DNA of 64,000 bases from Noviherbaspirillum malthae (GTDB taxonomy: Bacteria > Pseudomonadota > Gammaproteobacteria > Burkholderiales > Burkholderiaceae_D). Location of the stretch: the NCBI RefSeq assembly GCF_015352985.1, contig NZ_JACYXF010000004.1, positions 248,001 through 312,000 on the forward strand, read 5' to 3'. The translations under genes and the position numbers were made by a program. The notes under the pieces are model-generated. The model did not search any database and was not told the DNA's origin. It worked only from the letters and a program-made list of their open reading frames with translations. Below, piece by piece: positions 45,237 through 53,810 of the stretch (position 1 is its first letter; each line of letters begins with the position of its first letter).

Positions 45237-45833
45237 TCAATAACGATACAGATCATCGTTACGGTTGCCGGAGCGCGAGTCGGCAACCGTACTGTTGCCT
45301 GCTCGCGCCTCCTGCGAGGTGACCGGACAATTGATGCCGGTCAGCTCGAATGCCTCCCGGTTGCGCTTGTCCATGCACAGGCGAGCGAGTGCTGCACCCT
45401 TGAAGCCCATGTTCCAGATTTCGCGCGCGTTCTTCAGCATGACGCAATTCTCATCCGTCCAGGTGGTGCCTGCGCTGAATCCGAACGACACGGCGCTGCC
45501 GCCGATGGATGTCGAACCCATGCAGGTATCGTTGCTGCTGGTCAGCGGCGGCGACACCGCCGTCGCCACCGGATTGCGCGCCTGCGCCTGATAGACGGCA
45601 TGGCTGTCGATCGACAGCGACTGCCCCTGGCTGCCGACGCCGAGCGCGGCGCCGCCGCGGCTCGTGGAATTCGCCGCGGAGGTGGAATTGGATTGCGTCG
45701 TCGCGCTGGCAGGGCCCGCACTCAAGCTGGCGCTGCGCGGCTGCACGGGACTTGTGCGCAGCGCCGTGCCCTGTGCGGACACCGAGCCTGCGGCCGCGAG
45801 TGCGGCCAGCAAAATATAGGGTGTGAACTTCAT
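45237..45833 (-). CDS. Exported protein with a conserved Cys-rich C-terminal module
   Basis: A 198-aa protein with a signal peptide (residues 1-20, VSAQG). Residues 25-85 are Ser/Thr/Ala/Gln-rich and low complexity. The remainder has four cysteines in an ordered helical block (NDTCMGS, DENCVMLKNAREIWNMGFKGAALARLCMDKRNREAFELTGINCP), a pattern I associate with proteins of exported appendage or phage/conjugation loci (recollection only). Function not known. One of three adjacent exported proteins. Confidence 0.65.
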   Translation of the reverse strand: MKFTPYILLAALAAAGSVSAQGTALRTSPVQPRSASLSAGPASATTQSNSTSAANSTSRGGAALGVGSQGQSLSIDSHAVYQAQARNPVATAVSPPLTSSNDTCMGSTSIGGSAVSFGFSAGTTWTDENCVMLKNAREIWNMGFKGAALARLCMDKRNREAFELTGINCPVTSQEARAGNSTVADSRSGNRNDDLYRY

Positions 45834-45866
45834 GGTTTGTCTCGCCTGTGTTATGGGGGATGGTGA

Positions 45867-46640
45867 TTAGCGGGCGCTGGGATAACCGGTCGAACCCGAC
45901 AGGTTGGTCTTGCCGTAGAAGTAGCCGGTCGAATTGATGTTGGCGATGCCGGCGGCGTTCATCTGGTTCAGCGCTGCTGTCGTGTTGGCGCCGCTGGCAT
46001 AGCCCTCGTTGCTGCCTGCGACATTGACGGAGTTGGTGGTCGTGGTGCCGACAACCGGCGCCGGTGCAGGCGTCGTCGTGGTCGGCGCCGGTGTCGCAAC
46101 GGGCGTCGTGCTGTAGTTCTTGCCGTACTTGACTTCGGCCTGGAAGCCGGAGACGGTCTGGCCGGTGACGTAGCTGCCCTGGTTGGTGCCGGCCTTGATC
46201 AGGCTGTCGGTATGGGTGCCGGAACCGCCGCCGTTGAAGCCCTGGGTGACGCCCGGGATATTCAGCTTGCCGCGCACCGCCGTATCGGCGTAGCCGGAAG
46301 ACATGGCCGAGCCGGTGCCGGAACCGGTGCTGGTGTTATAGGCCTTGCCCATGCTTTCGGTTTTCGTTTCGCCGGAGACGATGGCGTTGATGCCGTTCTG
46401 GCTCGGCGTGTAGGCACGGGTGGCATTGACGGTGGCGCTTGCCGTCTGGCTGTTGTGAGCGTAGGACGACGCGGTGCCGTTCTGGCCGACGGAGAAGTTG
46501 CCCTTGATCGATGTGCCGACCGAGACATTGCCCGATGTGACGGCATTCGACGGCGCGGGAGTCGTGGCATGCGCCGCGGCGTGTGTCAGCAGGACAGCCA
46601 TGCCTGCGGTGATGCTTGCGATGAGATGTGTTGTTTTCAT
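45867..46640 (-). CDS. Exported Gly/Ser/Thr/Asn-rich low-complexity protein
   Basis: A 257-aa protein with a signal peptide (cleavage near AHATT, about 26). The mature part is built of short Ser/Thr/Asn/Gly-rich strand-like units (NVSVGTSIKGNFSVGQNG, AVRGKLNIPGVTQGFNGGGSG) and a Pro/Thr linker (ATPAPTTTTPAPAPVVGTTTT). Composition is like curlin-type or adhesin-like extracellular proteins; no LPxTG or autotransporter domain is seen. First gene of the leftward cluster, so probably its most abundant product. Confidence 0.65.
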   Translation of the reverse strand: MKTTHLIASITAGMAVLLTHAAAHATTPAPSNAVTSGNVSVGTSIKGNFSVGQNGTASSYAHNSQTASATVNATRAYTPSQNGINAIVSGETKTESMGKAYNTSTGSGTGSAMSSGYADTAVRGKLNIPGVTQGFNGGGSGTHTDSLIKAGTNQGSYVTGQTVSGFQAEVKYGKNYSTTPVATPAPTTTTPAPAPVVGTTTTNSVNVAGSNEGYASGANTTAALNQMNAAGIANINSTGYFYGKTNLSGSTGYPSAR

Positions 46641-47109
46641 GTTGTTTCCTTTGGTGTGGTGTTATGAGGAACGAGCACGGCCCGTTCAGCCATTAGGTGT
46701 TCGCGGCAATAGCCGGGGTTCCAGTATCTCCAGTGAACGCAGGCGCGGCAGACGACGGCCGCTCGAGCGTTATCGCTTTGCGCTGCAGGCGGCACCGGTT
46801 CGCGGATCCCTCGTGATCACCTTGTGCGACAAGGTTTTGCGACGGAGGCAGGACCTTACCACCGGTGAACGGGATTCATGGCGTTGAGAAATCTCAATAA
46901 TTATCAAAGGAGAGAGGAAGAGAGCGGATGGCGTCAGGGCCGCCATTGCGGAGGCCAGGCTGCAGCAAATGCATGGTGCCGGCTGCAGTAACTTCAAGCG
47001 GGTGAAGGGAGTTGGGGGCGGGGCTGATGTGGTGAGTGCGTAGCTGGATAAGAGGAGATTTACGGTGCATCGCGAAGACATCGCTCCATCCACGCAGCAT
47101 CGTCTTCTC
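46641..47109. other. Gap without recognisable gene
   Basis: About 470 bases. It should hold the promoter of the exported-protein cluster, but no clear -35/-10 pair was found. Short frames on both strands lack protein-like composition. Confidence 0.5.
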
Positions 47110-47220
47110 CCCCCTTGGAAGGCGGCCGGCAAGGTAGAGGACGGGTGTGGGGGGATGGGTTACATGTAAGGTGGCAAACCCATCCCAGCCTTCCACCTTG
47201 CCGGCCGCCTTCCAAGGGGG
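47110..47220. repeat. Intergenic palindromic repeat, simple variant
   Basis: A 26-base perfect inverted repeat: CCCCCTTGGAAGGCGGCCGG... (47110-47135) facing its exact complement (47195-47220). The 59-base spacer contains GGGGGATGGGTT and AAACCCATCCC, the same core found in copies at 6266 and 61851. Located 85 bases past the recD2 stop. No coding capacity. Confidence 0.8.
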
Positions 47221-47304
47221 AAGGAGCGTCCTTTGTGTGCTCAACCGCTCTTATCTCTGCTACCCGTAGCCCCTGGACTGCAAGCATTGCCACACATCAG
47301 GCTT

Positions 47305-49581
47305 TCAATGCACCCCGCCCATCTTCTGCAGATGCCGCATGCTGGTTCTCATGCGCTCGGCAAGCCGGGAATTGCGCGCCGGGATATCGCGCTCGGCAAC
47401 CGCACGGAGGATGCGATCATCCCCCAGCACCCACAGCTTGCTGCGCGCCCGCGAAAACGCGGTATAAAGAATGCCGCGATGCACGAAGTTGGGCGAGCCG
47501 TTGGTGCACACGAAAATCACCACTTCATATTCCGAACCCTGCGCCGCATGAACCGTCATCGCATAGGCCAGCCCGATCGACTCGACTTCCTTGCCGGGAA
47601 AGCGGATGGCGCGGCCGTCGTCGAGTTCGAGATGCACGTCGATCACGTTGCGCCCGGTCTCGTCGACGCTGAAGTCGCGGATGAAGCCGGTATCGCCGTT
47701 GACCACCTGCTCGGCCAGCTTGTTGCCATGGGCATCGACACCGTGTTCGATCAGGATGTTCTTGCGGATGATGATGCGGTCGCCCACGTGCAGCGTCGTC
47801 CCCACGACGCGCGTACCGTCCGTGTTAAGCCGCTGCCGCAGCAGTTCGTTGAGGTAGGTGATATTCCAGCCGGGCAGATGAATGTCGCCCTTGCGGCGCG
47901 GCATCAGCAGTCCGACGCGCTCGATGCCGCAGCGTTCGATGGCTTTCAGGTAGGCATTGGTGACGCGGGTGATGCCGATATCGTCCGGCTCCGGCAGGCG
48001 GCGCGAGAAACTCACGTCCTCCCGGTTCTCGCAGTCGACCTCGCCGCTGCCTGCCTTGCGCACCACCTCCAGGATGCCGCCGTCATTGCGGTAGGTATGC
48101 ACGAGCCGATGGTGGTCGAAGGGCATCTGCAGCAGATCCTTGAGCACCTGCCCGGGACCGACCGACTGCAGCTGGTCGACGTCGCCGAGGAAGATCACAT
48201 GCGTGTCGGGGCCGACCGCCTCCATCAGTGCTCGCGTCAGCATCAGGTCGTCCATCGAGGTTTCGTCGGCGATGACGATCTCGGCATCGAGCGGATTGTG
48301 CTCGTTGTATTCGAAGCCTTCCGCCGTCACGCCGAGCATGGCGTGGATCGTGGTAGCGGAGGCGCCGAAGCGCTGCACCCGGGACGACAGCACCTTGGCC
48401 GCCTTGCCTGTGGGTGCGCAGAAGAGGATCTTCCTGTCCTTGGCCACATGCACCAGGATTTCCATCAGTGCGGTCTTGCCGCAGCCGGGTCCGGCGGTCA
48501 GGGTATGCACCAGGTGCGTCGAGGTGAGCATGCCGATGATGGCCTTGCGCTGCGACTCGTCCAGACGAAAGGCATGCTTTTCGGTCGATAGCATGGCCTC
48601 GGCATCGGCAATCTCGCTTTCCAGTTCTTCTTTCGGCGCATCGATGATCGGCGCCGCCATCTGAAGGGCGCGCACGGCGAAATTCCTGGCCAGTGCCCGC
48701 TCGGCATTCCAGAGGTGGCGCGGATAGTAGCGGTCACTGTCGATGACGATCGGCTCCTTGCGCGCCTTGGCGGCGGCCATCGCGCTTTCCGGGCTGACGT
48801 CGGGATCGATGGCGCCGATGCGCTCGGACAGGTTTTCCAGATTGAGAAAGACATGACCATTGCGCTCGCAGCCGTCGCGCAAGGCATGCGTGGCAAGCGC
48901 GGCGAGACGGAATTCATGGAAGCGCGGGAAGCCGATGCCGCGCAATGCGATCAGGTCTGCGGCGGCAAAGCCGTAGCCTTCGATGTCCTGTATGGGAGCG
49001 TACGGATCTTTCGAATATAGCGCCCAGGCTGCGGCAATGGGTTCGCGCTTTTCCTCGACGCGGCCGGCCAGCCATTCGGCCAGCTTGCGCAGGATGCTGT
49101 CCTTGACGCCGATGATGCCGATGCGGGTGGACAGGTCGCGATAGATCAGACCTTTCAGGTCTTCCGCGCCGGCCACCGACACCTTGCGCTTCGTCACTCT
49201 GGAGAAGTCGAGCGCGTACGGATTGCTGACCAGCTGGTCGCGCAGTTTCGTCAGGTCGCCGCGGTAGAGATCGATGATCTTCTTCGCCGTCGCCGCGCCG
49301 CAGCCCTTGAAGTTCTTTTGCAGATGGCGAACCAGCGCTTCGTCATCGATCGGAATGTCGATGGCGGCGATCTCGCATTCGAACTGCTTGCCGAAGCGCG
49401 GATGCACGACGATGCGCCCATCCATGCGGTAGCGGTTTCCCTCGCTCAGGCCGACCAGGGATTCGCCGGTGACGACAAGGTAGCTGCCGTCTTCCAGCTT
49501 GACGATGCCCCGGCCCCAGCGTTCGTTGTACACCTGGCAGGAGGTGAGCGTGCCGGTGATCTGCTGTGTCTCCACTGTCAT
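47305..49581 (-). CDS. RecD2-like ATP-dependent DNA helicase
   Basis: A 758-aa superfamily 1 helicase with a long N-terminal part (HhH-like KNFKGCGAATAKKIIDLYRG) and the helicase core: Walker A TAGPGCGKTALME, Walker B VIADETSMDD, GDVDQLQSVGPGQVL, and C-terminal AYAMTVHAAQGSEYEVVIFV plus LYTAFSRARSKLWVLG. RecD2 proteins act 5'-3' without RecBC. The start at 49581 is preferred over 49695, which falls inside a repeat. Companion genes (ssb, Gp157, Sak4) suggest it works in a phage-type recombination cassette. Confidence 0.88.
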   Translation of the reverse strand: MTVETQQITGTLTSCQVYNERWGRGIVKLEDGSYLVVTGESLVGLSEGNRYRMDGRIVVHPRFGKQFECEIAAIDIPIDDEALVRHLQKNFKGCGAATAKKIIDLYRGDLTKLRDQLVSNPYALDFSRVTKRKVSVAGAEDLKGLIYRDLSTRIGIIGVKDSILRKLAEWLAGRVEEKREPIAAAWALYSKDPYAPIQDIEGYGFAAADLIALRGIGFPRFHEFRLAALATHALRDGCERNGHVFLNLENLSERIGAIDPDVSPESAMAAAKARKEPIVIDSDRYYPRHLWNAERALARNFAVRALQMAAPIIDAPKEELESEIADAEAMLSTEKHAFRLDESQRKAIIGMLTSTHLVHTLTAGPGCGKTALMEILVHVAKDRKILFCAPTGKAAKVLSSRVQRFGASATTIHAMLGVTAEGFEYNEHNPLDAEIVIADETSMDDLMLTRALMEAVGPDTHVIFLGDVDQLQSVGPGQVLKDLLQMPFDHHRLVHTYRNDGGILEVVRKAGSGEVDCENREDVSFSRRLPEPDDIGITRVTNAYLKAIERCGIERVGLLMPRRKGDIHLPGWNITYLNELLRQRLNTDGTRVVGTTLHVGDRIIIRKNILIEHGVDAHGNKLAEQVVNGDTGFIRDFSVDETGRNVIDVHLELDDGRAIRFPGKEVESIGLAYAMTVHAAQGSEYEVVIFVCTNGSPNFVHRGILYTAFSRARSKLWVLGDDRILRAVAERDIPARNSRLAERMRTSMRHLQKMGGVH

Positions 49582-49637
49582 GCCTGTCGTGCCCAAAAAG
49601 AAGCCGGCAATCCCAGTGCGCTGGAATTGCCGGCGTG

Positions 49638-49906
49638 AGAGACTGCCATGCCCCATCCTAGGGGGCGCGCAGCCCCGAGAACCCATCGAATGCAAGGCGC
49701 GGCGACGCGTCGTAGCGGGGCTACGGCAAGGAGCCGCAACGCCGCAGGCGATGGGTTCTCGGGGCTGCCCGAAGGGTTCCTATCAAAAGGGCGCCCCGCG
49801 GTGTCGCAGAACGCTTGCAGTGCCCGCACTGCGGCACGTCCTGCTCCTATCGGATGCATCCCTTTTGATAGGAACGCGCTCCCTGGGATAGGGCATGGCA
49901 GTCTCT
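49638..49906. repeat. Three-armed nested inverted-repeat element
   Basis: Outer arms 49638-49663 and 49881-49906 match in 24 of 26 bases (AGAGACTGCCATGCCC...). Inside are two side-by-side hairpins: GCAGCCCCGAGAACCCATCG (49669-49688) with an exact complement at 49749-49768, and GTTCCTATCAAAAGGG (49776-49791) with an exact complement at 49860-49875. Each holds a smaller stem (CGTAG-CGGGG-CTACG; GCAGTG-CCCG-CACTGC at 49817-49832). It sits between ssb and recD2 and has no coding capacity. Either a mobile MITE with a second insertion, or a structured RNA. Confidence 0.75.
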
Positions 49907-49974
49907 AAAAGCTCATTCACCATGTTGAATGAATGAGCCTGCTTCGCTCGGTACTGCCTGATCGAACAGAATCC

Positions 49975-50454
49975 TTAGAACGGAATCGCATCGTCGATCA
50001 GGTCGAAGCGCGATGCGCCGGCGCGGGAGGCGGTGCCGGTGTCGCGCTGCTGAGCTTGTCCCTGGTCGGCATCGGCGTGATGCTCATCGGCATGCTCGGA
50101 TTCGCCGTCATGCTCGTGCGGACGTCCGCCCAGCATGCGCATGTCGTCGGCGATGATTTCCACCGCAATGCGCTCGACGTCATCCTTGCCGACCCATTTG
50201 CGGGTCTGCAGGCGGCCTTCGACATAGACCAGCGAACCCTTCTTCAGGTATTCGCCGGCGATCTCGGCCAGCTTGCGGTACAGCACCACGCGATGCCATT
50301 CGGTGGTCTGCTTGCGCTCGCCGGTGGACTTGTCCTTCCAGGTCTCTGTCGTGGCCAGCGTGAACTGCGTGACGGCATCACCGTTCGCAGTAACGCGGCG
50401 CTCGGGGTCGCGGCCGAGATGGCCGATCAGTGTGACTTTGTTCAGTGTTGCCAT
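49975..50454 (-). CDS. ssb: Single-stranded DNA-binding protein
   Basis: A 159-aa SSB. The OB fold begins [59 protein letters not shown] and ends [11 protein letters not shown]. The tail is Glu/His/Asp-rich, then the acidic C-terminal tip ends DDAIPF, so partner binding is intact. This is probably a second SSB, belonging to the phage-type cassette rather than the replication ssb. Confidence 0.93.
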   Translation of the reverse strand: MATLNKVTLIGHLGRDPERRVTANGDAVTQFTLATTETWKDKSTGERKQTTEWHRVVLYRKLAEIAGEYLKKGSLVYVEGRLQTRKWVGKDDVERIAVEIIADDMRMLGGRPHEHDGESEHADEHHADADQGQAQQRDTGTASRAGASRFDLIDDAIPF

Positions 50455-50487
50455 TGCAATCTCCTCTGGGGTTGATGCGACTTGGAA

Positions 50488-50994
50488 TTACTGGATATCA
50501 AGGCGTACGCCTTGTTCGGTATGCACCCCTGCCACCGGTATGCCGGCCTTCAGGGCGGCGGCGATGGCACGCTTGTTCGGCGTCGGCGCCGGTGCTTCAT
50601 GGTGCGTGAAGTACTCGGACTGCAGCTGCGCTTCGTCGTCGATCACCACGGTCAGCGGATTCTTCTTCACCGCCATCGAGAACAGCGCGGTGTTGACCCT
50701 GTCGCGTCCGGCCGTGCGCATCAGGTCGAGAATGAGCTGGCGGCCGCGCTGGGCGGCGCGCTGCAGGGCCTCATGCCGGGCTTCCAGGTGCGTGATGGTC
50801 TGCTCGACGCCGCGCGTGGCGGATTCGATGTTCCTGACCATTTTCGCCAGGTTTTCCAGCCGCGCATCGAGCGGCTCGGACATGCTTTCCAGCGTGTCCG
50901 CGATGACCTGTTCGTCGTCATGCCGCTCCGCCAGCAGCTCGGCCAGCCGGCGGTACTGCGTGGCGACTTCGAAAGCCTCGAAGATCGGGTTCAT
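50488..50994 (-). CDS. Siphovirus Gp157-like protein
   Basis: A 168-aa protein: long helical N terminus (ATQYRRLAELLAERHDDEQVIADTLESMSEPLDARLENLAKMVRNIES) then a conserved strand region SMAVKKNPLTVVIDD and SEYFTHHEAPAPTPNKRAIAAALKAGIPVAGV. This matches the Gp157 family of phages, linked to phage resistance or recombination roles. It overlaps the Sak4-like gene by 4 bases. Confidence 0.82.
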   Translation of the reverse strand: MNPIFEAFEVATQYRRLAELLAERHDDEQVIADTLESMSEPLDARLENLAKMVRNIESATRGVEQTITHLEARHEALQRAAQRGRQLILDLMRTAGRDRVNTALFSMAVKKNPLTVVIDDEAQLQSEYFTHHEAPAPTPNKRAIAAALKAGIPVAGVHTEQGVRLDIQ

Positions 50995-51914
50995 GCAGCC
51001 ATCCCGTAGGCTTCGTCATGCACTTCCAGCAAGGCCTTGCGCTGGTCCTTCAGCGCGGTCAGCTCGGCCAGCGCGTTGGCGTCCGGCAGCGAATTGGCGA
51101 CGCGGTAGGCCACCGAGAACGCGCGGTACAGGTCGTCGAGATTGCCGGCGCGGTTGATCGCATCCATCATCGCGGTCTTCTGGTCGGGCGACATCACGTT
51201 GGCCGGCTGCGCGCTGTCGACGCCGCTGTTGAGCCAGCTCAGCAGCTTGCGGCCGGTCTCGACGTCGGGACGGAAGATCTCGGCGTCGAACAGGCGCGTG
51301 CGGTCCTTGCCGGCATAGGCCATGTGCTGCACGTCGAGCTCGAAGAAGGTGGTGAACTCGTATTCGATGCCGTCGCGCATGATCGGCGCCAGGCCGATCT
51401 TGCGCACCACCTGCTTGCCGGTGCGCTCGTCCTTCTCCTGCACATACTCGGTCTTGGCGCGCATGGTTGCGATGATGTGGCAGCGGCTCTGCAGCAGCGC
51501 TTCGACCAGCGCATTGTGCTCGGGCGTCACCTGCCGCCATGCCTGCCAGCTGTTGCCGGACTTGTCGGCGATCTTGCCCTGCCGGTCGAGCGAACCGCCC
51601 TCGCCGCTCCAGGCATGGGTCAGGCTGTCGATGATGATGGTCGACACGCCGATGTCTTCCAGCGCATGGATCGCTTCGATGTAGCGCGCGGGCGTGTACG
51701 GCGGCGACAGCGACAGCACGTCGTAGCCTTCGGGCAGCAGGTCGGCATACAGGTCGCCGCTGCCGTGCTCGGTGTCGATCATGCCGATGCGTCCGCCCAG
51801 GCCGCTGGCGATCTGGAGAGCGGAATAGGTCTTGCCGCTGCCTGCCGGACCCGACATGCCCAGACGGAGTTTTGCGCGGCGCTTGGTTGCGCGGTGAATT
51901 TCAAATGTAGCCAT
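50991..51914 (-). CDS. Sak4-like RecA-fold ATPase
   Basis: A 307-aa phage-type ATPase: Walker A SGPAGSGKTYSALQIA near residue 20, Walker B TIIIDSLTHAW, and IGMIDTEHGSGDLYADLLPEGYDVLSL. This is the AAA_24/Sak4 group, annealing or recombination partners of phage SSBs. The start at 51914 (MATFEIHRATK) is preferred; the upstream part of the frame is Gln/Glu-rich and lacks a site. Operon order SSB, Gp157, Sak4 supports a role in single-strand annealing. Confidence 0.83.
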   Translation of the reverse strand: MATFEIHRATKRRAKLRLGMSGPAGSGKTYSALQIASGLGGRIGMIDTEHGSGDLYADLLPEGYDVLSLSPPYTPARYIEAIHALEDIGVSTIIIDSLTHAWSGEGGSLDRQGKIADKSGNSWQAWRQVTPEHNALVEALLQSRCHIIATMRAKTEYVQEKDERTGKQVVRKIGLAPIMRDGIEYEFTTFFELDVQHMAYAGKDRTRLFDAEIFRPDVETGRKLLSWLNSGVDSAQPANVMSPDQKTAMMDAINRAGNLDDLYRAFSVAYRVANSLPDANALAELTALKDQRKALLEVHDEAYGMAA

Positions 51915-52126
51915 GGTAAGTCGTGTCCTTTCTGGTTCCTGGTCGTTCAACTGCTCGAACTGCTCCTGACGGCCGATCTGCTCATACCACTGCATGCCGC
52001 CATCATCCATTCCAGCTTGGCAATCCATCAAGCGATTCCAATCATTGAGATCCGTTCACTGCTATCTTTCAGGTAGCATTTTCTTGTTCGGTTTCTCCCT
52101 GTTGCCGCCTTGCCGCCATGCCTGCA

Positions 52127-52771
52127 TCAATGCAGGTTCTTGATATCGGCCTGCTCGAGCAGCGCCACTTCTTCGGCATCCTTGCTGCTTCCCTGCAGCA
52201 GCTGTTCGGCATGGGCCGCCGTCATGCGGCCCATCTCGACCGCTTCCCGCAGCACCTGCTCGCGCGCAGCCACATCGCTGCCCAGCGACGGCGTCCAGCG
52301 CGCCGGCTCGCGGCGCAGCCTCGCTTCGAGCACGCACTTCACGTACAGTTCGCGAAACACCGTCTGCGCGCCGCCGACGTCACCGCTTTCGAGCATGGGC
52401 AGCACCGCGCCCCAGGCGTGGGCCATTTCCTCGGTCCACACCACGGAGGTGCGCTCGTCGCGCGGCAGCAGCGCCCAGGCTTCGTCCACGCCCGGCCGGC
52501 CGTCTTCGAGGCGCAGCAGGATCTCCTTGACCCGCAGCGGCCCCTGCAGTTCCAGCCTGCAGCGCGCCAGGGATGTCATCACGTCGTCCTCGCTGAAATC
52601 CGCCAGATCGTCCGCCAGCAACTCAGCAGCGGCGCGCGACAGCGCCTGACCGCAGACCTCGGCGGTGAGCGTGATGGCTTCCACCAGTTCCCGGTAGCTG
52701 ATGTCGCGGCGCGGGTTGCTGGAGGCACTGCGGTTCTTCCACTGCGGATAATGAATTTTCGTCTTGCTCAT
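52127..52771 (-). CDS. Unknown protein heading the recombination cassette
   Basis: A 214-aa soluble protein, rich in Glu, Leu and Arg, predicted mostly helical. No motif or family is recognised. Features: an N-terminal basic part (KTKIHYPQWKNRSASSNPRRD), a helical middle, and a C terminus with VALLEQADIKNLH. It is the first gene of the leftward Sak4-Gp157-ssb-recD2 operon, so likely acts with it. The start at 52771 has AAACAGGGTTT-like sequence upstream but no strong Shine-Dalgarno. Confidence 0.65.
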   Translation of the reverse strand: MSKTKIHYPQWKNRSASSNPRRDISYRELVEAITLTAEVCGQALSRAAAELLADDLADFSEDDVMTSLARCRLELQGPLRVKEILLRLEDGRPGVDEAWALLPRDERTSVVWTEEMAHAWGAVLPMLESGDVGGAQTVFRELYVKCVLEARLRREPARWTPSLGSDVAAREQVLREAVEMGRMTAAHAEQLLQGSSKDAEEVALLEQADIKNLH

Positions 52772-52949
52772 AAACCCTGTTTACCGTTCTCGAAATTTGC
52801 ACATGTAATGACGCGGCCAGCCTGCATATACAACTGATTTGGTCGCACAAAACCACCCAACATCGCGTTCCCGAGTTACACTGCCGGCTGCAGAGTGGAG
52901 AACACTGCGAGCGGCCCGCTCATGACGCTGTCAACAAGGAAGAAGTCGA
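52772..52949. promoter_or_regulatory. Divergent control region of the recombination cassette
   Basis: 178 bases between the cassette and the HTH gene. TGCATATACA occurs at 52823-52832; the same 10-mer recurs at 53413-53422 past the HTH gene. Such a shared word in a repressor-flanking region is a fair operator candidate. No complete SOS box is present here. Confidence 0.4.
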
Positions 52950-53357
52950 ATGGCGATGGATAGTGCACAAATCCGGCACAAGAACTTTCACAAGCTCTAT
53001 ACCGATTTCGTCGACCAGCGCCCCCACCTGCCGCAGCGCGGCATGCTCAAGCTCTTCGCTGAATATCTAGGTTTATCGGACCGATACCTCAGCCATATCA
53101 AATGCAACCGCAAAAACATCGGCAGCAATGTCGCCCGCAACATCGAAGAGCGACTCAAGCTGCCCCGTGGCTGGATGGATCGGGAACATGACCGGTTAAA
53201 TCCACCGGTCGACGAGAACGAAAAGCTGTTTATCGAAATGGCCTTGACCCTGTTTCGAACGCAGCAAGCCGAGGCACGTGAATTCATGATCACCATGTTG
53301 CGCCAACGTCTTGAGACTTCATCCTCTAAGCCAGAAACCCGGCAGTCACGCCGGTAA
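52950..53357 (+). CDS. Small DNA-binding protein, Cro/CI-like
   Basis: A 135-aa protein. The N-terminal 75 residues have a helix-turn-helix-like layout (MLKLFAEYLGLSDRYLSHIKCNRKNIGSNVARNIEERLKLPRGWMDREH), the Cro/C1-type pattern with ISN-like turn. The rest is helical (LFIEMALTLFRTQQAEAREFMITMLRQRLE). AAGGAAG precedes the ATG. It diverges from the recombination cassette, as phage repressors do, and is its likely regulator. No peptidase (LexA/CI cleavage) domain is present. Confidence 0.72.
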   Translation: MAMDSAQIRHKNFHKLYTDFVDQRPHLPQRGMLKLFAEYLGLSDRYLSHIKCNRKNIGSNVARNIEERLKLPRGWMDREHDRLNPPVDENEKLFIEMALTLFRTQQAEAREFMITMLRQRLETSSSKPETRQSRR

Positions 53358-53407
53358 AAACCTGCCTGCATACTCTGTCAGGCCCTGACCATACAGTCTT
53401 TTCAGCA

Positions 53408-53423
53408 CTGTATGCATATACAG
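53408..53423. promoter_or_regulatory. SOS-box-like palindrome
   Basis: CTGT, eight bases, ACAG: the LexA consensus spacing. Flanking A and T extend it (ACTGTATGCATATACAGT). It lies 50 bases past the HTH gene, in a 450-base convergent, AT-rich gap. The internal TGCATATACA also occurs at 52823, so it may instead be an operator of the neighbouring HTH protein. The gap from here to 53810 holds no convincing gene. Confidence 0.45.
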
Positions 53424-53810
53424 TATTTTAATCAAATCGGGGAGTGACTACAACAAGAATTTCAGATTTTTCAGCGAAATCAGAGAGGCTCTGCCGTACT
53501 GCACACATCTGCGCAACACCTTGAATTTACTCATGTTTTCCTTGCAGGAAAGGCAAGAGGAACAACGCAGTACCGCTTATTTCATATGCGTTTCGTCCGC
53601 ATTTTTTCAAGCGTCTCCCTGCATATTTTTTCAGCAGGTCGCTTACACAGAAGATCGCCATTATTTTAAATATGCAATCTTTATTTAATGCATTATTAAT
53701 TATTGGAAAGATTAATTAAATGACAGCCTTGAATCGTTAAATAAAGTTAAATATTGCATAAATTTAATTAACGTGAAAACAAGGCTGCCGGCTGGCGGAG
53801 AGAAAAATTG

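Noticed and set aside
46894-47244. Minus-strand frame of 116 codons downstream of the recD2 gene
   Set aside because: It reads through the palindromic repeat (PSKGG-type translation), typical of repeat-derived frames.
49582-49695. N-terminal extension of the RecD2-like protein to 49695
   Set aside because: It would encode the arm of the inverted-repeat element; ATG at 49581 starts the conserved part.
53341-53425. Possible terminator after the HTH gene
   Set aside because: GTCAGG-C-CCTGAC has a one-base loop and no T tract.
53445-53525. 26-codon GTG frame just past the SOS-like box
   Set aside because: GGGGA touches the start with no spacing, and the peptide looks random.
53533-53688. 51-codon frame after the SOS-like box
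   Set aside because: Hydrophobic stretches are suggestive, but there is no ribosome-binding site and no recognised family, so it is not listed as a gene.
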